The position numbers and the translations under genes are program-made. Shown piece by piece: positions 15,966 through 23,298 of a stretch of 31,034 bases of DNA. Positions within the stretch are counted from its first letter, which is position 1, and every line of letters starts with the position of its first letter. Origin of the DNA: an uncultured Duganella sp. (lineage in GTDB: Bacteria; Pseudomonadota; Gammaproteobacteria; Burkholderiales; Burkholderiaceae). The stretch covers positions 1-31,034 of the forward strand of contig CAMLSG010000041.1 in assembly GCA_946482635.1 (NCBI GenBank), read 5' to 3'. A model generated the notes under the pieces. That model made no database searches and had not been told where the DNA came from. It worked only from the letters and a program-made list of their open reading frames with translations.

Positions 15966-16973
15966 ATGGACAGCATCGACCTCGAAGTACTCAAGACTTG
16001 CTCCGCCTGGCTGGCGGCTGGCCACCGCTGCGAACTGGTCACGGTGATCCGCACCTGGGGCTCGAGCCCGCGTCCGATCGGCGCCACCCTTGCCATTTGC
16101 GACGACGGTCGCGTGGTCGGTTCAGTTTCCGGCGGCTGCATCGAGGATGACCTGATCGACCGCGTGCGCAAGGAAGGCATCGTGCGCGAACTGCCCGAAG
16201 TGGTCAGCTACGGCATCACCGCCGACGAAGCCCATCGCTTTGGCCTGCCTTGCGGCGGCACCATCGAACTGGCGCTCGAACCGCTCGGGCCGAACAGCCG
16301 CATCGATGAATTGCTGGACCGCCTGGCCAGGCACGAACTGGTGGCACGCACGCTCAATGTAAGCACAGGCACCGTCACGCTGGAACGCGCCCGTCCCGGC
16401 GCCGTGCTGGAGCGCAGCGGCGACCTGCTGGTCACCCAGCACGGTCCACGCTGGCGGCTGCTGATCATCGGCGCCGGACAGCTCTCGCGCATGCTGGCGC
16501 AGATTGCCACTGCCATGGATTACCACGTCACTGTCTGCGACCCGCGCGAAGAATACCGCGCCGGCTGGGCCCTGCCCGACGTGCCGCTGGTGCACGCCAT
16601 GCCGGACGACCTGGTGCTGGAGATGCAGCTCGATTCCCGCAGTGCCGTGGTGGCGCTGACCCACGACCCCAAGCTCGACGACATGGCCCTGATGGAAGCG
16701 CTCAAATCCGACGCCTTCTACATCGGCGCCATCGGCTCGCGCGCCAACAACAACAAGCGGCGCGAGCGGCTGTTGCAATTCGACCTGACGGAAGAGCAGA
16801 TCGCCCGCCTGCACGGCCCGATCGGCCTGTACATCGGCAGCAAGACGCCGCCGGAGATTGCAATTTCCATCCTGGCCGAAATGACGGCGGTAAAGAACGG
16901 CGTACCTGAAGTCCTGCAGATCAACCACGCCGCCGCCCTGGCCACAGCCCCCGGCCCCGCCTGCCCGACATGA
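15966..16973 (+). CDS. xdhC: XdhC/CoxI family protein (molybdenum cofactor insertion or maturation)
   Basis: The 335-residue protein has both XdhC domains. The N-terminal XdhC_CoxI part contains GSSPRPIGATLAI and VSGGCIED, with C58 in the SGGC motif. A Rossmann-like C-terminal part starts near WRLLIIGAGQLSRMLAQIA and ends with YIGSKTPPEIAISILAEMTA. Family members bind molybdenum cofactor and help load the sulfurated form into xanthine dehydrogenase or related enzymes. No xdhA/xdhB or other molybdoenzyme gene is in the window, so the client is unknown. A REP-like element lies about 40 bp after the stop. Confidence 0.88.
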   Translation: MDSIDLEVLKTCSAWLAAGHRCELVTVIRTWGSSPRPIGATLAICDDGRVVGSVSGGCIEDDLIDRVRKEGIVRELPEVVSYGITADEAHRFGLPCGGTIELALEPLGPNSRIDELLDRLARHELVARTLNVSTGTVTLERARPGAVLERSGDLLVTQHGPRWRLLIIGAGQLSRMLAQIATAMDYHVTVCDPREEYRAGWALPDVPLVHAMPDDLVLEMQLDSRSAVVALTHDPKLDDMALMEALKSDAFYIGAIGSRANNNKRRERLLQFDLTEEQIARLHGPIGLYIGSKTPPEIAISILAEMTAVKNGVPEVLQINHAAALATAPGPACPT

Positions 16974-17012
16974 ATTCAACAGCAAGAACCAGATCGCCCT
17001 ATAGACGAGCCT

Positions 17013-17108
17013 GTGTCAACCTTGGGGTCAGGCTCTTTAGTTGACACGGCCTCAGCCACTTGCAGATGAGACTGTGTCAAGCAAAGCGCCTGACCCCAAG
17101 GTTGACAC
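17013..17108 (+). repeat. REP/BIME-like pair of inverted 35-nt palindromic units
   Basis: Unit 1 (17013-17047) and unit 2 (17074-17108, opposite orientation) are identical at 32 of 35 positions. Their outer 21 nt (17013-17033 and 17088-17108) are perfect reverse complements. Each unit also has its own short terminal inverted repeat, GTGTCAAC/GTTGACAC in unit 1 and GTGTCAA/TTGACAC in unit 2. The units share the core CCTTGGGGTCAGGC. The spacer is 26 bp. This is the arrangement of a bacterial interspersed mosaic element. It ends 12 bp before the EamA start codon and could also terminate xdhC transcription. Confidence 0.85.
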
Positions 17109-17120
17109 GAACTGAACCGT

Positions 17121-18020
17121 ATGAATACTTCAAACCTTCTCAAACTGATTTTGCTGGCTGCCATCTGGGGCGGCTCATTCCTGTTCATGCGGATCGCGGC
17201 GCCGGTGCTGGGGCCGGGCGTGCTGATCGAGTATCGCGTAACGTTTGCGGCCATCTTCCTGGCGGTGGTGGCCCTGGTGCTGCGCAAGCGCCTTGACCTG
17301 GGCAAGCATTGGAAGCATTACCTGGTGCTGGGATTCTTTAACTCAGCCCTGCCCTTCCTGCTGTTTGCGTTTGCGGCCAAGACCCTGACGGCTTCCGTGC
17401 TGTCGGTGCTGAATGCGACCGCGCCGATCTGGGGGGCGATCGTCGGCGCGGTCTGGCATCGCCATATGGTTTCAGGGCGCGTGATGCTTGGACTTGCATT
17501 GGGGACGGCTGGCGTCGCGATGCTGGTCGGTTTCGATCATGTCAGCAGCAAGGATGGCGCCGGCCTGGCCATCGCTGCCGCCACGCTGGCGGCTTTCAGC
17601 TACAGCATCGCCACTACCTACACCAAAGTGTCCAAGACGGCACAAGGCGTAGAGCCTTTTGCCAATGCCCATGGCAGCATGTGGGCGGCGGCCTTGCTGA
17701 CCATTCCGTCGCTCGCGATTTTCCCGCAGCCTGGCGAGCCGACTGTCGGCATCATGGGGGCGGCTCTGGCGCTGGGTGTGCTGTGCAGCGGCATCGCTTA
17801 CCTGCTGTATTTTGGACTGGTGCGCGATGTCGGGCCGACGTCGGCGCTGACCGTGACTTTCCTGAATCCTTTGTTCGGCATCCTGTGGGGCGCCCTGTTC
17901 CTGCATGAAGTGGTGGGCTGGTACACCGTTGCCGGCGCGGCCATCGTCATCACCGGCACCATGCTGGTCACCGGCTACAAGGTCAAGGTGCCCTGGATGC
18001 AAAAGACCGAGGCCGCATGA
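17121..18020 (+). CDS. EamA/DMT-family transporter
   Basis: The 299-residue protein has about ten hydrophobic helices in two EamA repeats (about residues 6-135 and 147-288). It opens with LLKLILLAAIWGGSFLFMRI, and the second repeat ends with GWYTVAGAAIVITGTMLV. Members export amino acids, metabolites or drugs across the inner membrane; the substrate cannot be inferred here. The start is only 12 bp after the REP-like element, and GAACTGAACCGT offers no Shine-Dalgarno. It overlaps alkA by 4 bp, so the two genes are probably translated together. Confidence 0.9.
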   Translation: MNTSNLLKLILLAAIWGGSFLFMRIAAPVLGPGVLIEYRVTFAAIFLAVVALVLRKRLDLGKHWKHYLVLGFFNSALPFLLFAFAAKTLTASVLSVLNATAPIWGAIVGAVWHRHMVSGRVMLGLALGTAGVAMLVGFDHVSSKDGAGLAIAAATLAAFSYSIATTYTKVSKTAQGVEPFANAHGSMWAAALLTIPSLAIFPQPGEPTVGIMGAALALGVLCSGIAYLLYFGLVRDVGPTSALTVTFLNPLFGILWGALFLHEVVGWYTVAGAAIVITGTMLVTGYKVKVPWMQKTEAA

Positions 18021-18928
18021 AGCATTCGTTTTCGCTTGCCCTTCCTGCTGCGTATCGCGTGCAGGACGTCCTGTCCTTCCATAGCCGAGATGCCGAAAGC
18101 GTCGCGGAACGAGTGAGCCCCGATGCGATCCGCAAGGGCATGCTGCTGGATGGCGTCCCGGTGTTGCTGGCTGTCGCGCTGCCAAAGGGCCGCGCACGAT
18201 CAATCGCCTGCGAGGCTGACATTGATTTGCCGCGCGCGCGCAAGGTTCCGCCGGCACTGGCGGCGCAGATCGAAGCCGCTGCGCGCAACATCCTCGGCCT
18301 GCATATCGATCCGGCCCCCTTCGTGGCGTTTGCACGCGAGGACGATTTGCTTGGACCCGTGGTCGCTCGCCAGCCGGGCCTGCGTATCGTGCAGTCGGCA
18401 ACGGTTTTCGAGGCGCTGACCTGGGCCATCATCGGCCAGCAAATCAACCTGTCCTTTGCCATCGCGCTGCGCCGGACCTTCATCCTGCAGGCCGGCCGCC
18501 AGCACAAGGAGGGCCTGTGGTGCTATCCGGAGGCTGAGGACGTGGCGAAGCTCACCGTCGAAGACCTGACCAGCCGCAAGTTCTCGCGCGCCAAGGCGGA
18601 GACCCTGATCCGCTTCGCCCAGCTTGTCGCTGCCGGCGAACTCGATATCGAGGAGCGCGAAGACAACCCGATCCCGGCCATCTGCCAGAACCTGCTGGCG
18701 GTCAAAGGCATCGGGCCCTGGACGGTCAACTATGCCCTGCTGCGCGGTTATGGCTACGCCGATTGCTCCCTGCATGGCGACGTTGCCATCCGCGCGGCGC
18801 TGCAGCGCCTGCTGGGCGAGGACAGCAAGCCGGACATGGCGCGCACCGAGGCCCTGCTGCTGCGCTACTCCCCGCACCGCACGATGGCGGCGGCCCACCT
18901 GTGGGCCAGCCTGGCGTTCGAAGCCTGA
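18017..18928 (+). CDS. alkA: DNA-3-methyladenine glycosylase II
   Basis: The 303-residue protein resembles E. coli AlkA (282 aa). It has an N-terminal AlkA domain (about 1-115) and a helix-hairpin-helix/GPD glycosylase domain with EALTWAIIGQQINLSFA and the hairpin VKGIGPWTVNYALLRG. D255 in LHGDVAIR aligns with the catalytic Asp238 of AlkA. The enzyme removes alkylated bases in base excision repair. The Ada-like N-terminal extension of some homologues is absent. It is coupled to the EamA gene by ATGA and converges with the minus-strand gene at 18931, only 2 bp apart with no visible terminator. Confidence 0.92.
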   Translation: MKHSFSLALPAAYRVQDVLSFHSRDAESVAERVSPDAIRKGMLLDGVPVLLAVALPKGRARSIACEADIDLPRARKVPPALAAQIEAAARNILGLHIDPAPFVAFAREDDLLGPVVARQPGLRIVQSATVFEALTWAIIGQQINLSFAIALRRTFILQAGRQHKEGLWCYPEAEDVAKLTVEDLTSRKFSRAKAETLIRFAQLVAAGELDIEEREDNPIPAICQNLLAVKGIGPWTVNYALLRGYGYADCSLHGDVAIRAALQRLLGEDSKPDMARTEALLLRYSPHRTMAAAHLWASLAFEA

Positions 18929-18930
18929 GC

Positions 18931-21159
18931 TCAATAGTAGTACTTGGTAATTTTGGCCCAGTCGCTCTTCGGGTAAAGCTTGTGCAGCATGCTGAACGCC
19001 TGCTTTGAGTTCCGGGAGCGCAGGTCCCATTTCTCCTGCGGCACTTCGCCCCAGGGGCATTCGCGCCGCATCGACGCCACCAACAGGTGCAGTGCCTTCG
19101 GCGCTTCCTCGTCATTCGGCTTGGCGGATGCCCATGCCATCAAGGTCGGTGCAAGGTAGATCGAGCGCAGCGACAACTGCCACAAGCCCTGGTGCTCCTG
19201 CTCCGCCGCCGCCAGTTGCTCCTGGCTCAGGAAGCGCGGCGCAGGAGCTCCCCGCCCTTCCATGCCGATCGGGTTGCAGGCCTGGTCATTGGTAACGCCA
19301 GCCTTGCTGACCACCTGCGGCCGAAGTTCCGGCGTGTTCACCAGAATCAGCGCGCCTGCCAGCTTGCGCTCGGCGCCGCTGGCCGCCTTGCGATAGCGCG
19401 CATACAGGTGGGCGGTGGTCCTGCGCCCTTCCGCGACGCCATCCAGCAGGGACAGCGCCGTCGCTTCGTCATTGGCGATCAGGGCACGCGTGAAGATGGT
19501 TTCCCTCAGTTCCGTCTTCCAGGACGGCAGCAAGGCAGGATTGTCGTACAGCGCTTTCAAGCTCGCCATCGGCAGGTAGCGATACACGGCCAGGCGGAAA
19601 TCGTCGTCGCTTCCTTCGGGGATTTTTGCCGCGTCATCAATCGGCGCGCCGCGCTCCACCGGGTCGATGGTGCGTCGACCGGCCTTGGCAAAACCATCCA
19701 GCGTACCCGCCGTCTGCAACTTCAGCGCCATGAAACGATTGGTGGTTGCCACCGACATGGACTTGCCCTGCGCCGCCAGCACGCGATCGATATCCTTGTC
19801 GGCTTGCGCCAGGCGATTTTCCGCAATGGCCAGGCGCGCCAGGTTGTATTGCATGGTCTGGTACAGCGGGTGTGCGGCCGGTACCGCCGCGGCGGCTTTG
19901 CGTTCCGCATCGCTTAGGTCGCCCGCCTGGGCGATGGTGAGGAGAGGCGCCAGCCACAGGGCATCGCCCTGCTTCTGCCAGTTTTGGCGCGCCAAGTCCA
20001 GTGCCTGCTTGCGCCGTGCCTTTGCCTCAGGAGTCGTGTTGCTGTCGAATAGATCCGCAGAATCGCCCTGCATGCTGCCGATCCACGCCGTCAGCGGTTC
20101 CTTGGCGGCGATCATCTCGCTGCGCGGCAGCTTGTCGAGCAACAGCAAATAGTCACTCAGCATGCACGGCGTATCGGCGCTGAAGGGCTCCTGCTCGAGA
20201 CGGCGCGCCAGCACCTTCACCTGCGCAGCGGGGTCGAGACGCGCGTCGACCAGCAACATCATTTGCCGTGCCGGCGCGTAATGAGGCGCCAGTGCTTCCA
20301 GTTCCTGTCGCGCCAGTTTGAACTTGGCAGTGCTGCTGTCGTCGGCGCCTTCCTTTTGCAGCGTCGCACTGCGGATCAGGCTACGCGCAGCCAGATAGGC
20401 GCCAAGGGGCTGCCAAGGCGACGACGTGTCCTGCGCCACAGCCTGGAACTGGCGGCGTGCGGCGTCAAGGTTACCTGAGTAGAAATTGGCGGCGGCTTCC
20501 TGGTAGGCGCGGTCTGCTTTCAGCCACGCCGGGGCGTTGCCCGGAATTGCAGGCGGCAAGACCGGAGTCGCCGGACCGTCCTGCACGCTGCAATTGGCAA
20601 ACACTGCGTCCTGCCCTTCCAGCCAGGCCTTGAACCACTGGTCAGGCCTGCCTCCTTGTCCCAGTTGCGCACGCGCCCTGGCCGTCGCGGCGGCACGCCT
20701 CAGCGCATCGGGATGGCAATTCACATAATGTCCCCAATAGTCGGCGCCGGTGATCTCGACTTTGACTTCGGCCGGCAAGCCCACTTGCTGGGCAAGCGGC
20801 GCACGCTCCTTGAACCATTCGCCGCTGCCATTCTTCTCCGCGTTGGCGACATAGTCCCATGCCCGATGGTTGTCTCCCACATGCCAATCCCACACATTCA
20901 GCGATGCGACTTGCGATGGATTGATGCCATGTCCTTTGGCCGCCTGGTATGCAAGATACAGGTACACCCGCCAATAGCTACTGGACAGCACGCCAAGATT
21001 GCCGGCAGCGTATTTGGGCAGTGCGCGCGGCGCCACCATGAATTCATTGGCGTAGAGGTTGTACGTAAAGCCATCGCCACCGCTCGAAAGAGCGTACTGC
21101 GGCAGGGCGATCAGGGCTACGACGGCTGCGAGCTTGCGCAGCCTGGGAAATCGTTTCAT
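18931..21159 (-). CDS. Uncharacterised 742-aa exported protein with helical (TPR-like) repeats
   Basis: I do not recognise a named family. From the ATG at 21159 the protein has a signal peptide (KRFPRLRKLAAVVALIAL, with cleavage likely near QYALS). Next comes a conserved-looking aromatic-rich N-terminal part (FTYNLYANEFMVAPRALP, LNVWDWHVGDNHRAW), then a long helical region with TPR-like units such as AYQEAAANFYSGNLDAARRQ and MQYNLARLAIAENRLAQAD. Five Cys are scattered through the mature protein. AAGG at 21170-21173 (minus strand) precedes the ATG. The frame is open to a GTG at 21213, but that part overlaps the upstream gene and lacks a signal sequence. The start overlaps the upstream DUF3142-like stop (ATGA), so the two products probably act together in the periplasm. 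Confidence 0.8.
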   Translation of the reverse strand: MKRFPRLRKLAAVVALIALPQYALSSGGDGFTYNLYANEFMVAPRALPKYAAGNLGVLSSSYWRVYLYLAYQAAKGHGINPSQVASLNVWDWHVGDNHRAWDYVANAEKNGSGEWFKERAPLAQQVGLPAEVKVEITGADYWGHYVNCHPDALRRAAATARARAQLGQGGRPDQWFKAWLEGQDAVFANCSVQDGPATPVLPPAIPGNAPAWLKADRAYQEAAANFYSGNLDAARRQFQAVAQDTSSPWQPLGAYLAARSLIRSATLQKEGADDSSTAKFKLARQELEALAPHYAPARQMMLLVDARLDPAAQVKVLARRLEQEPFSADTPCMLSDYLLLLDKLPRSEMIAAKEPLTAWIGSMQGDSADLFDSNTTPEAKARRKQALDLARQNWQKQGDALWLAPLLTIAQAGDLSDAERKAAAAVPAAHPLYQTMQYNLARLAIAENRLAQADKDIDRVLAAQGKSMSVATTNRFMALKLQTAGTLDGFAKAGRRTIDPVERGAPIDDAAKIPEGSDDDFRLAVYRYLPMASLKALYDNPALLPSWKTELRETIFTRALIANDEATALSLLDGVAEGRRTTAHLYARYRKAASGAERKLAGALILVNTPELRPQVVSKAGVTNDQACNPIGMEGRGAPAPRFLSQEQLAAAEQEHQGLWQLSLRSIYLAPTLMAWASAKPNDEEAPKALHLLVASMRRECPWGEVPQEKWDLRSRNSKQAFSMLHKLYPKSDWAKITKYYY

Positions 21160-21914
21160 GGAGCGTGCACCTTGGTTGGGGAATGGAGGGCCTGCCATTG
21201 AGCAGCCGTCCACGATCGTCGGGAAAAGTAATAGCTGCGTGGCGCGAGGCGGCGCAGCCGCGGTTCATCGGTTGCATAGCCCACCGCCTGGCGGCAATAG
21301 GGCTGGGTGAATCCTTGCCACCGCAGGCGCTGCCGAAGTTCGTGCTGTTGCTGCCCCATGCGGAAGGCCATTGGCACCACTTCGTCGGCCATACCTTCGG
21401 CCAGCCAGGCATCGTCGAGGCACCAGGATGCCAAAGCGGTCACCGACAGCGCCACTTCGGGCGGCAAGGCGCGGCGGACGGCGGCGACAGTGCGCGCCAG
21501 GAAGGGACGCTGCGAGCGCCGCACTTCGAAATCAAGCTGCACCACCTGCCGGTTGGCGCCCGGTGCGATGCGCAGCAATTCCTTGACGATGGCCTGCATC
21601 TGCGCTTCGTTCAGCGCCGGTGGTTCGCGTCCGGACAGGTCGACGTGCAGTACGGGTACGCGTGGGGTGGCGGGGTCCACCAGCAGGCGGGCGGTGCGTG
21701 GCCGCACCAGCGCTTCATCGCCCTCCAGCATGATGCTGGACGCGACAAAGGCCACCCCGGCATCGGCGGGCAGCCAGCGCAAGTCTTCCGGGCGCTCCCA
21801 GGCCCAGGCCATTTGCAAGGGCAACAGGGCCAAGGCCGGATGCGCATTCGGCAGGCGGCTGCTGTCGGCGCGGGCCAGCAGCAAGATGGCGATAAACAAG
21901 AGCAAACGTTGCAT
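21156..21914 (-). CDS. DUF3142-like exported protein
   Basis: The 252-residue product begins with a hydrophobic export segment (MQRLLLFIAILLLARADS). GTG/ATG starts up to 21950 are possible alternatives that add 10-12 residues. The body looks like DUF3142, a family without known function. It has PVLHVDLSGREPPALNEAQM, then VVQLDFEVRRSQRPFLARTV with D128 and E130, SVTALASWCLDD, and VVPMAFRMG. Alternating short strands ending in acidic residues, each followed by a helix, suggest a TIM-barrel resembling glycosidase-like folds; this is inference. It is the first gene of a two-gene minus-strand operon, divergent from merR, with about 116 bp between the start codons. The family call is from memory of its motifs, not from a search. 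Confidence 0.68.
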   Translation of the reverse strand: MQRLLLFIAILLLARADSSRLPNAHPALALLPLQMAWAWERPEDLRWLPADAGVAFVASSIMLEGDEALVRPRTARLLVDPATPRVPVLHVDLSGREPPALNEAQMQAIVKELLRIAPGANRQVVQLDFEVRRSQRPFLARTVAAVRRALPPEVALSVTALASWCLDDAWLAEGMADEVVPMAFRMGQQQHELRQRLRWQGFTQPYCRQAVGYATDEPRLRRLAPRSYYFSRRSWTAAQWQALHSPTKVHAP

Positions 21915-21967
21915 GTCCAACATCATAAAGGATGGATGCTTTACCATCACGTTTTTGCTCGCAGCGC

Positions 21968-21998
21968 TTGACCCTCACCTAACGTCAGGCTCCAGCAT
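21968..21998 (+). promoter_or_regulatory. MerR-type promoter/operator of the merR gene
   Basis: TTGACC (21968-21973) and CAGCAT (21993-21998) are separated by 19 bp, the over-long spacer typical of MerR-regulated promoters. The spacer CTCACCTAACGTCAGGCTC holds an imperfect dyad CCTCAC/GTCAGG, the expected binding site. It lies 33 bp before the merR ATG, suggesting autoregulation. The weak -10 is usual for promoters that need DNA untwisting by the activator. Confidence 0.65.
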
Positions 21999-22030
21999 GG
22001 CTATAACGTAACGAGGAAAAGGAGCTCCGC

Positions 22031-23044
22031 ATGATGTTGAAAGTAGGTGAACTGGCGCGCCGTTCAGGCCTGACCGTGCGCACCCTGCACCATTACGACA
22101 GCATCGGCCTGCTCAAGCCTTCGGGACGTTCCGATGCCGGCTACCGCCTCTACAACCGCGACGACGTGGCCCGCCTGCACCAGGTGCAGGCGCTGCGCCG
22201 TTTCGGCATGGCGCTGGCCGACATCGGTCAATTCCTGGCCAAGCCCGGCGCGTCCCTGCCCGACCTGATCGCCCGCCAGATCGACTCGCTCGACCGGCAA
22301 ATCGCCGAAGCCGCCAAGCTGCGCGAGCAGCTGACGGCCCTGCGCGGGCAATTGCTGGCAGGCGAGGAGCCGGAATTGGCTACCTGGCTAACCACACTGG
22401 AGCAAATGACCGTGTACGACAAATACTTCACCAAAGAAGAACTGGCGCAACTGCCGATTTACAGCGATCCCGCCGCGCCCGAGGAATGGGCAAAACTGAT
22501 CGAAGCCGTAGGGCAGAAAATGGCGGCCGGCGTCCCGCCATCCGATCCAACAGTACAAGAATTGGCTGAAAAATGGATGGCGACCTTCAGCCGCCAGTCC
22601 GGCCACAGTGTCGAGATGATGCACCGGCTCGACAATATGTGGTCGCGCGAAGAGGAATACCGCAAGCAAAGCGGCGTGACGCTCGAGATGCGCAACTATA
22701 TTGCGGCGGCCAGCGGCCAGGGAAAACTGGCGCTGTATGCCAAATATATGCGGCCGGAGGAAATAGAGACCATGCACAAGCATTTCCGCACCCGCGCCCA
22801 CGAATGGCCGGCACTGATCGGCGAAATCCGCGCGCAAATGGCGGCCGATCCCTCGCCATTGGCGCCTGAAGCGGGTGCGCTGGCCCAGCGCTGGTTTGAA
22901 CTGTTCACCGATATGGTCGGCAATGCGCCGGGCGTACGTGAACGCTTCCGCCAGGCGCTGGAAAGCGAGCCGGCGCTCCGTGCAGGCCGCATGATGACCG
23001 ACGAAGTGCTGGATTTCCTGCGCCAGGCCCACGCAGCAGCGTAA
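22031..23044 (+). CDS. MerR-family regulator with TipAS-like effector region (duplicated)
   Basis: The 337-residue protein has an N-terminal MerR DNA-binding domain (about 1-75: KVGELARRSGLTVRTLHHYD, then LKPSGRSDAGYRLYNRDDVARL). A dimerisation coiled coil follows at about 80-125, then a TipAS-type ligand-binding region. That region contains two similar segments, from K131-Y-F-T-K-E-E and from K238-Y-M-R-P-E-E. Each continues to an EW..LI...... QMAA-like helix and an LA[EQ][KR]W motif. TipAS domains bind peptide antibiotics or other bulky ligands. The ATG at 22031 follows AAAAGGAG (22017-22024). A terminator follows the gene. The ligand and other targets are unknown; the promoter in front suggests autoregulation. 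Confidence 0.9.
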   Translation: MMLKVGELARRSGLTVRTLHHYDSIGLLKPSGRSDAGYRLYNRDDVARLHQVQALRRFGMALADIGQFLAKPGASLPDLIARQIDSLDRQIAEAAKLREQLTALRGQLLAGEEPELATWLTTLEQMTVYDKYFTKEELAQLPIYSDPAAPEEWAKLIEAVGQKMAAGVPPSDPTVQELAEKWMATFSRQSGHSVEMMHRLDNMWSREEEYRKQSGVTLEMRNYIAAASGQGKLALYAKYMRPEEIETMHKHFRTRAHEWPALIGEIRAQMAADPSPLAPEAGALAQRWFELFTDMVGNAPGVRERFRQALESEPALRAGRMMTDEVLDFLRQAHAAA

Positions 23045-23050
23045 TAGACG

Positions 23051-23090
23051 AAAAAAAACCGTCATCGCTAGCTGCTGATGACGGTTTCTT
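23051..23090. terminator. Bidirectional terminator shared by merR and the tRNA gene
   Basis: AAACCGTCATC (23056-23066) and GATGACGGTTT (23077-23087) form a perfect 11-bp stem with a 10-nt loop. An eight-A run (23051-23058) reads as a T-run on the minus strand, so termination is strongest for the tRNA transcript. The plus strand has TTTCTTCT after the stem and serves merR. Confidence 0.9.
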
Positions 23091-23098
23091 CTGAATTC

Positions 23099-23175
23099 TG
23101 GTTGCGGGGACAGGATTTGAACCTGTGACCTTCGGGTTATGAGCCCGACGAGCTGCCAGACTGCTCCACCCCGCG
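23099..23175 (-). tRNA. Initiator tRNA-fMet (anticodon CAU)
   Basis: The minus strand folds as a 77-nt tRNA with encoded CCA. The anticodon loop is CUCAUAA, giving anticodon CAU. Initiator hallmarks are visible: the first base C faces A72 (an unpaired 1-72 position) and the anticodon stem has three consecutive G-C pairs (GGG/CCC). The T-arm GGTTCAAATCC is normal. It stands alone, with its own promoter upstream and a terminator downstream. Confidence 0.96.
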
Positions 23176-23187
23176 TCTGATGCGAGT

Positions 23188-23216
23188 ATTATAGGGCGTC
23201 TCGCCGATTTAGGCAA
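23188..23216 (-). promoter_or_regulatory. Promoter of the tRNA-fMet gene
   Basis: On the minus strand, TTGCCT (23216-23211) and a perfect TATAAT (23193-23188) are separated by 17 bp. Initiation would fall about 6 nt upstream of the mature tRNA 5' end at 23175, a short 5' leader that RNase P would remove. Confidence 0.75.
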
Positions 23217-23298
23217 TATTTATCCCACTTCTTCTTACGATAGCTCGAATATATTTCGCTGAATTCCGGCAAACCGCCGTTCAGTGTAAAGTAATGGT

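Noticed and set aside
23099..23175. Integration site (att) at the tRNA gene
   Set aside because: No duplicated tRNA end, integrase or foreign-looking island is visible on either side.
22905..23216. 103-aa minus-strand frame with the segment KVTGSNPVPATRIQ
   Set aside because: This peptide is the well-known false translation of a tRNA gene; the frame runs through tRNA-fMet and antisense to merR.
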